Position numbers and translations under genes: made by a program | In this document: piece after piece, positions 51,801-60,800 of the stretch | Position numbering within the stretch: position 1 is the stretch's first letter | Layout of the letters: every line of letters begins with the position of its first letter | Notes under the pieces: generated by a model | What the model saw: only the letters and a program-made list of their open reading frames with translations | What the model was told of the DNA's origin: nothing | Database searches by the model: none | NCBI GenBank assembly: GCA_029891345.1 | Contig: CM057000.1 | Coordinates: forward strand, 125,525,338 to 125,589,337 | Length of the DNA stretch: 64,000 bases | Direction of reading: 5' to 3' | DNA from: Dryococelus australis | Lineage: Eukaryota > Arthropoda > Insecta > Phasmatodea > Phasmatidae

Positions 51801-54800
51801 AAAAGCATACAAATAGCATCAACTAATACAAAAATGAACAAACACAAACTGAGCTTTCTGCTGAGACATAATCAAAATTTTATTAATAAAGTACGTGTAA
51901 CTCCAGACTGCCTTATTCTAACCATTAGCATTTCTTAACATCAACAAATTACCTAGGGGGAAAACGTCTTTAACACCAGATCAACCATTTGACTGCGCGC
52001 TTTCGACTACACCAATAAATTTGTATTACGTCTTTCACTCTGGTTGTAACAAAAACTATGTGCTCAACGACAAAAATTAGGCCATCAAACAATGCTATGT
52101 TACTGTGCTGTGTAACTAAACTGTATTGCTAAGCTGTGTTAAGTCTGTGAACCTACAACAACCAACTCAGGTGGCTAGCACATACTCAACTCAGTGTGTG
52201 GCTACATGATGCCTTAGCCTCAGGCTCCTCCAGCCTCGGGGTTGCGGTGGCTGAGTGGTTAGCCTGCTCGCCTCACACCAAGGCAAACCGGGTTCAATCC
52301 CCTACCAGGTCACTCTTGGATTTTTGCAGATGGGAATCATGCCAGACGATGCTGCTGATCAGCAGAATTTCTCTGGAATCTCCCGACCCGTGCCCTTTCA
52401 TTCCCTTGAAGAATCGTATAATCTAGAATCGGAAGTCAAAGAATCGAAGCATGAAAAACAGATTACTACAAATACATAACCTAACTCTAGAGGCATGATG
52501 TCAGGTAAATTGCGATAAAACGAAATAACACTGAAACACAAATTAAATCATGAAATAACATGAAATAAGACAAATGGGTGATATCTTACAAAATGATCTT
52601 TTCCACAAGAAATGTTCTATTAACCCATGTTATACACACAAAATTACTTCGACACTAAAAATCCAGAGACGCAGAAATATTGAGAAATTCTCTAGATGGA
52701 TAAATTAGAGATAAGCTATAGTAGTCTGACAGCAAACCGCCTCCAAGCGCTAGTAACAAGCATGCGAAGTGAACACTCACAACTAGAATGTGTGCAGTTA
52801 TCTATGGTCGAGACATTGCTTGTTTACACAAGTGCTTTTGTTTGTTTTTGTTTTATTGCCTCCGTGAGATCTTTTTTCAATACATAGCTGTTCAAAGATA
52901 TTGGACAAGTCAAATTACAGTATACAAAGTTTATACACTGGACATAGTAAACACACACATATACATGTCAGACTACATGTACACGCATCACATCTTTTCC
53001 TCATAATTTGACCAATCCTCCTCCAACATGCTGTGGGCGTCATTGTTTTGCTGAAACAGAAGAAAAAGGAAACGAGAAAACCCGGAACAAGAAGTGTGTA
53101 CAAAGGCATGTTATGCAATAATTTCTTAATTTTTGTAGTTTAGATATTCATCTACACTATAAAATGTTAGTTTAGAAATATATTCTCTCAGCTGTTTTTT
53201 AAAGAGTTGTTGGTTAGAGAAGCAAATTTCTTGAAGGTGTTGTGGTAACTTATTGAAAAGTTGGCTACCAAGGTAGGATGGCCCTTTCTGGACAAATTTT
53301 AAGTTAACTGAAGCCACGTGTGTTTTTTTATTCTAGTGTCATGCTTATGAAAGGACTCATTTTTCTTAAGTAAATGACTGTTTTTGGACATGAATGTAAG
53401 TACTGAAAACATGTACTCACATGCAAATATTAAAATCTCTGAGCTCTTGAAAAGAGGTCCACATAAGTCTGACTTTCTTTTGCCATTGATAATTCTTACA
53501 GCTCTCTTTTGCACGCAAAACACTTCTTTGCTGTCAGTAGTATTACCCCAAAAACTTATACCATAACACATGATGGAATGAAAATATGCGAAATATGCAA
53601 TTTTTGCTGTATTTTTGTTCAAGACCTCTGCAACACTCCGCAGAGCAAAACATGCTGAACTTAGTTTAGGTAAAATATACGCAATGTGAGATTTCCAGTT
53701 AAGTAAATTGTCTACGTTTAAGCCAAGAAATTGAATCACTGCAGTTTCATTAATTATGTCTCTGTTACTGTTAACATATGAATTAATGTTTTTTCTGTTC
53801 TTTGTGGGGAAATTCATAAGATATGTTTTATCTATGTTGAGATTTAATTTGTTTGCAATATACCATGCATTTAGCTCTGTAAATGTTGTGTCTGTTTTTT
53901 GTGTAAGATCATGAGTCTCCAGAGACTAAGATGCTAGTATCATCTGCAAATAAAATTGGCGTAGTTTCTGGGGTTAAAGCATATTGAAGGTCACTTACAT
54001 AAACTAGGAAGAGTAGGGGGCGTAATATTGATTTTTCCTGGTTCAGAGTAGAATGAAGTAGTTTTTCCTTTGATCCACACTTGTTGTCTGTTTGAAAAGT
54101 GTGAGCTTATTAGTTTATTTGGTGTATCTGAGACTCCATAAAACTTTAATATTTCTATAAGTATGTTGTTATTGACACAGTCAAATGCTTTAGTGAGGTC
54201 GCAAAATATTCCATTAGATGGCATCTTTTTATCAAGTGCATTAAGAATGCTATTTGTTAGTTTGAAAATGGGATCATTTGTTGACGTGTTTTTCCTAAAG
54301 CCAAACTGGAGATTTGATAAGATTTTGTGATTCTCAAAATGTTGCAGCAACCTCCTGTAATTGAGTTTTTCAATTACTTTTGAAAAGGATGTAAGAAGTG
54401 AAATGGGTCTATAATTGTTTACTTCGGTCGTGTCTCCTTTCTTGAACACTTATTTCTGTAAGGTGTTTTGAAAAATTAAAGGAATTGAAGTTAATTAAAT
54501 CAGTAGAACCCTCAGATGTGCAATGCCACACAGCTTCTAGACAGGCCTTACCAATTTCTTGTTGCGCCACTATTAAGTTAAACATTTACAATATCACTTG
54601 GCTTCATAAATGTCTAGTTTCTGAACATTTAGGTTTGGACGTTATTTTGGGCGCTGAATTCATAGCTGCTATTGGCCTAATACTTGATATTCAAGACAAA
54701 AACATTTTTTTTTAAGTTTGCTCCAAAAATAAAAATTCCTTTAGTGGGCTCTAAAACCAAGAAAAATAGTTCCTATGTTGATAAGGTGGAGTCCAACCAA

Positions 54801-57800
54801 GTCATTGATTCCTTTCGACATCTTAATGAACAGCAGCGTGCTGGTATTGAGAACTTATGCCACTATTTCGCTAAGGTCCTTACACCAGAGTTAGACCTAA
54901 CTAAATTACTTGAATATCAAATTAAAGTACTCAACAAAGAAAACGTCAAGTGTTACTCTTACAAGTTATCACCTCCTCGAATGGAAATATTGAGGAAACA
55001 TGTAAATGAGTTAATAGATAAAGGAGTCGTAGAGCAGTCTACTTCCCAATATGCTAGTCCCGCATTTTTGGTACCAAAATCTAATGGGAAACATTATATG
55101 GTTGTGAACTACCATAAACGTAATAATTATCATTGAAATTGAATCTGTACCTCTTCCTGATCTCCATTCGGCTTTCAATTGGTTTGGAAAGGCAACTTTT
55201 TTTACCACCATTGATTTAAATGCGGCGTTCCATCAAATTCCCTTGACAGAAGACTCCAAACCAATTACTAGCTTTTGTGTTCCTTGGAACTTATATCAGT
55301 TTACCCGTGTGCCTTTTGGTTTGGCCATAGGTGCCCAGGTACTTACCAGACTGTTGGATATGATTCTTCATGATGTGAAATTCAAATTTGTCTACAATTA
55401 TCTGGATGATCCTGTCATTTACTCTGACACTTTTGAGCAACATTTAGACCACTTAATGGAAGTACTCTCTCGTTTGGGAAAAGGCAGGTATAACTGTTAG
55501 CCCGTCTAATATTAGGTTTGCAGTGCAAGAGATATCATTTTTAGTACATAGAATTTCATCCAGTGGAATTTCCATAGAACAAAGTCCATTAGAGATTTTC
55601 CACCCCCATGCGATGTGAAATGCATAGCGAGATTCATTGGGATGATACAATTTTTTGGCATATTTGTTCCTAATTTAGCTGAAAAGGCAGCACCACTGAA
55701 TAAACTTAGGAAGAAATCTGTTGTATTTGAATGGGGTGAAGAACAGCAAAAGGCCTTTGACACACTTAAAAATGACATCATACATCCTTCTGTATTACAC
55801 ATGCCAGACTTTAGTAAAGAGTTTATCCTACAAACAGATGCTTGTAGTCAAGCTATTGGAGCTGTCCTGGCTCAGGAGATTGATGGCTGTCGTCAGCCAA
55901 TTGCCTTCGCATCTCGTACTCTTACTCACCAAGATAAGAAATCGTCTACTATTTATGAACTGGAATGTTTGGCTGTAGTTTTTGCTATTGATAAATTTTG
56001 GCAATACCTTGAACATGCAGAATTTCTTTTGGAAACAGACAACCAGGCTTTTTTGTGGCTTTTGGTTCCTCCCCCGGCAATTAGGTAAAATTGGTAGATG
56101 GGTTGTAAAAATTTCTTCCCTGAAATTTAGAGTATAACATATTAAAGGTACGCAAAATATTGTAGCAGATGCATTATCCCGTATGTTTGATGGTACCAAT
56201 ATAGAACCTGTAGTTCTTCCATATGGTAATGTCTTGTCAAGTTTCGCATTAACCTTTACCGATATTAAAGAACACCAAGAAAAGGACAGCAATTTGAGTC
56301 AAATTATTTAAAATTAGACAATGAACATAAACCTTATTTTCTTTCAAAAGGACTTCGTTGTTGCAGATCTTGTGACAAAAGGAAACGTATTGTTTTACCG
56401 GAACACCTAAAAGCTATGATTTTTTAATATTTTCATTCATCTCCTCTTGGTGCTCATCTAAGAACACACAAAACCATTCAGGCCATTTGACAGCATTTCA
56501 TTTACAAGGAAATGGATGCTGACGTTTCAGAAAGAGTAAAATGTTGCAAAATTTGTGCTCTGAACAAACCAGCACAGAATACACACTTAGGTTTTCTGTC
56601 TTCAGATGTAGCTGAAAAACCGATGGAAAAAATATTTATTGATTTTGTCAGTCCATTTCCTAGAAGCAAACTAGGAAATAACATGTTGCTAGTATGTGTT
56701 GATGCTTTCACCAAGTTCGTTTGGTTAATTCCATTGCGGAAAGCTGATTCTATGTCAGCTATTCGTGTTCCTCACACACACATTTTTCAAAATTTTGTTA
56801 CTCCTTTATCTATTGTTTCTGATAACGGTTCACAGTTTACCTCACATCTGTTTAAAAACATGTGCTTTTCTCACGGCATACGACACATTACTTTATCCCC
56901 ATGCAACCCTCCTCCTTCGCATGTGGAGCGTTTCAATCAAAACCTTCATTCAGCTCTCATTGCCTTTCATGTGACAGATCAGACAAATTGGGATAGAAAT
57001 CTTTCTTGGCTGCAGATGGCATTTAATTTTGTTAGACATGAATCTCACAAAACTAGCCCATTTAATCTCATGTTCACTTATGCCCCAAATAACCCTTTGT
57101 CGAATCTGTGGCATTTAAATGACTTATTGTCGAACAATCCCAAGGATGTTTGTGAGGTTTGGGCTTCTGCCCTCAAGAATTTAAAGCGAGTTCATTTCAA
57201 AAGCTGTGCAAAGTGTAACAAAGGTCGCATAGATAATCCTTTTCGTGTAGGTCACCTAGTTCTGTGCAAAGCACACCCAGTCAGTAAGGCAGCTGATAAG
57301 AAAAATGGCAAAAATTTCTTATCGTTTGTCGGACCCATATCAAATCCAACATTTTTTGACGCCAGTCACTGCCGCTTTAGCTGATCCCAGTGCAGGAACC
57401 TTCATTACTAAGGCACATGTATCACATCTGAAAAAATTTCATGCAACCAAATATATATATTTTTTGTACTGTTCAGGAGCTGCAGACCCTGACTGTGCAC
57501 TTTTCATTATATACTTCAGTAACTGTTGTTACTCCTCTGATCCTGACCTCGTCTTGTTCGTGGACTGATCATCCATTGAACCGAGTCATTTTAGGATCCA
57601 TATCTTTGTGAGCTGACACTTCAACAAAAAAACCACTGTACTGACTTAAGTTACTTCTTATCTATGCTGTATTGTTTATTGTGTAATTTCATTTGTCTTG
57701 TGATAACAGAGTCTTATATTGAATTAATGTATGCATGTATGTGTGTGTATGTATGTGTGGGTGTCTATCTGTGTCTGTCTCTGTCTGTCTCCGTCTCTTG

Positions 57801-60800
57801 CTCTGTCTGTACTATGGAAAACAAAATATTTTGATAATAATATTCTTGACCAATTACTGAGACCAGCACATGGAAAGTGAGTTGAGAGGTTTTGTTTGAT
57901 GCTTAATATTGAGATCACGAGTACTATTGATAGTAAAATGAGGTGAAGATAGAGAAGTGGTGAAATGCAAGGGTGGGGAAAATAGAAGTGCCCTGAGAAA
58001 ACCCACCAGCCAAAGGCAACATCTGCTGTATTTTCCACTTGCAAAAATCTAAGTAACGTCGCCAGGAATCTAACCTGATTCGTTGTGGTGGGATGAAAGT
58101 GGTGTTACTACTACAACACTGCAGCCCTCACATGCTATGAATACTAACATCAATTGTTAAAAATGTTATTGGCAGTTGTGTGTAGTGAATGTAATGTGAT
58201 ACTAGTTTGGTTTCTGTGTTTACACTAGCAATGCAGTTTCTTCTCCGTGATGCAGAGGAGCTGCATTTGTCTGCGCTCAAGGTGGCTATGTCCACATTTG
58301 GTGAGAGGAACGTTCAGACTGCAAAACACTTTGGGAACCTTGGTCGCCTTTACCAGAGCATGAAAAGGTTTGAGGTAAGGGGTGTTGCAATTAGGTAAGC
58401 CACAATTTGTCTTATAAAATAAATGTTCATACAACTTTAATTTCATGTAATTGGCTCTTAATCCTAGGTATATTCTTTGCTCCTTGATGACTTTGACAGA
58501 GAGACCAATAACCAGTTGATTGTGGCACGATGTTCTGATGTTCAGTTGCTGGTGTCGGTGACTTGGCAAGTCTGGTATGCTCTCTCCCCTTACACGCCTG
58601 ACGAGAGGGGAAGCAGTTACGTAGAAACTAGCATGATGTCCTTGCGTCCTATCTTTCTCTCCTCTTCCTGTCTCTCTCTCTCTCTCTCTCTCTCTGTCGC
58701 ACACCATTCTTCGTCGCGTTACACTCTAGCGAGAAGGGAAGCTGTTTTACACTCTAGCGAGAGGGGAAGCTGTTTTACAGCAAAAATAAAAAAAGCTGCA
58801 TCCTCTTTGAACCGTGTACATTTGCTTCCACCCTTACACACACCTGGCAAGAGGGTAGTCAGTTGAGTATGTGAAGCATTAAATAAAATAGATCATGTGA
58901 CGTGATCCTGTCAAGCACACAGCGCCACAGAGTGGTCAAGTGCTTCACTGTTACTGACCACTCACAAGGTCACAGCAGGCAGAAGTATCCTATGGTAATT
59001 CAATTGCGGAAATTTTATCAATATTATCGATTGCTTAAAATATTTGTGCCTCTCATCATAACTAATGTTTCAAAGCAAATTGTTTTGCCTAAAGACGTTA
59101 GGCAATATATATTAATGAGGAATCTTGCATAGATGTTTTCTTTTGTGTTTAAAGGTTTTCTTTTTTAAACTTATATTAATTTATTTCAATAGGCAGCATC
59201 TTCTGAATAAAATTATATGCTCAGAAGTATATGCGTGACCTTACCTTGTCACCAAAAATTGTTTGAACATTGAGCGACTTGTACAGACCTTATCTACCAT
59301 TTTTCAGAAGACTACCAAAAAATTTCCATACATGCGGAATTTCAGTAGGTGAGGGTTCTGACATGTTCATTATCTGTGAATAAAGTTTAGCTAATGAACT
59401 TAAAAAAATGGGGGGAAAAAAAAAAAAAAAAAAAAAAAAGTATTACTCTAAATAATAACATTAAAAAACATTTCACCTCAGCTAGTTTAAATAAAGAATG
59501 TAATATCTCAAAATGCAGCGTACAATTGGTTGCAATCCGACACCAAATGCAAGCCGACCTAAAACTTTCAAACCCTCTGAGAATGAAAATAATATGACAC
59601 AGAATGTAACCCAAATTTCGAATGTCCCGCACTCACAAGACCAGCTGAGAGAGTGTGGGATGATTGATCAGGCGTGTGTTCACGGGGGCAGGCGGAGAAG
59701 GGGAGGCGGCGGGAGGAGTGAAACCATACCCCCTCCACGCCGCTACATGTTGTTGACATCTTGAGCGCTTGGCAAATGTCTGTCTTTTAAAGTAGTTACT
59801 AGTTAATTATATTTCACTGCCAAAAACATTGATCAATCGGTATGTCCCAACTTCTCGCATTTGCTAGTGTCGCGGATGCTGGCGCAGTTGACTTGATGTC
59901 TTCTCGCAGTTGTTCTGGTGTCATCGCCATTTTGTTGCGGATGACGCGGTAGTCCCAACGCGGATGAACACACTGGCCCCACGTTGCGCCAATTGACACC
60001 GTCGGGTGAGACATGGAGAGAATTACGATACACCTTATACCTGTGGTTGATGTGCGCCAGCGGTGGTTCCTGCACTATGCACTTTGAGACTCTGGGATCT
60101 CAGGGATGCTGTGGGTTCTGTGTGTTCGTCTCTCCCGTGCGTACTTACAAAACATACTTTTATACATAACACTGCAAACTCACACACTTTGGCTGGGCTA
60201 GGTACCTACGTTACAAAAACAGGCATTCAAATTTTACACTGATATGTACGTTTATTCTGACCAGATTACAACGTGCCAGAAAATGATTTATAAATTTACT
60301 CCTCGGATGTGACTAGCCAATTCCGGTGGGTGATTCCCCAAGCAAGTTACTTAATGTTCACACTCCGACTGGATGATGCTCTGCAGTGTTTAAGAACACA
60401 GCCTCCACAAGGCAAGGGGCCTACAGCCGCTAGGATGGACTACAGGTTTGCTCAGAGACAGGTCACAGAGTATGAAATGAACACATATGGATATTAACGC
60501 AACTAGTGCACGTGGTGTGTGTGGCGATGGTCTTACACATAGCAGGTTAGTGCAAAAATAGTCTCGCAGTAAAAAATTACACAAAATAACACTAGGTGAA
60601 CATAGGACACGTTATGAGCAGGCTAAATAAACACACAGGTGTGTGAAATTATCTTTAGATGGCGTGGATGCCGCTGAATGAAGTGCGTAGTGGACCACGT
60701 GGGCGGGCTTGAAAATGCAGTATTTCACTGTAAACTCGTTTAAGAATCATCGACCAAAAATGATGTGGGCATTGGCAAAATATTCCCGTCAATAAACAAG

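Larger units (their letters stand above)
54485..57450 (+). mobile_element. Ty3/gypsy pol remnant E (PR-RT-RH-IN), plus strand
   Basis: The order on the plus strand is the protease C-terminal half (54485-54715), reverse transcriptase (54768-55490), RNase H (55615-56088) and integrase (about 56430-57450). It is the only gypsy remnant here running in the same direction as APPBP2. gag is missing: the 5' side stops at the LINE junction at about 54450. LTRs were not found. Confidence 0.88.
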
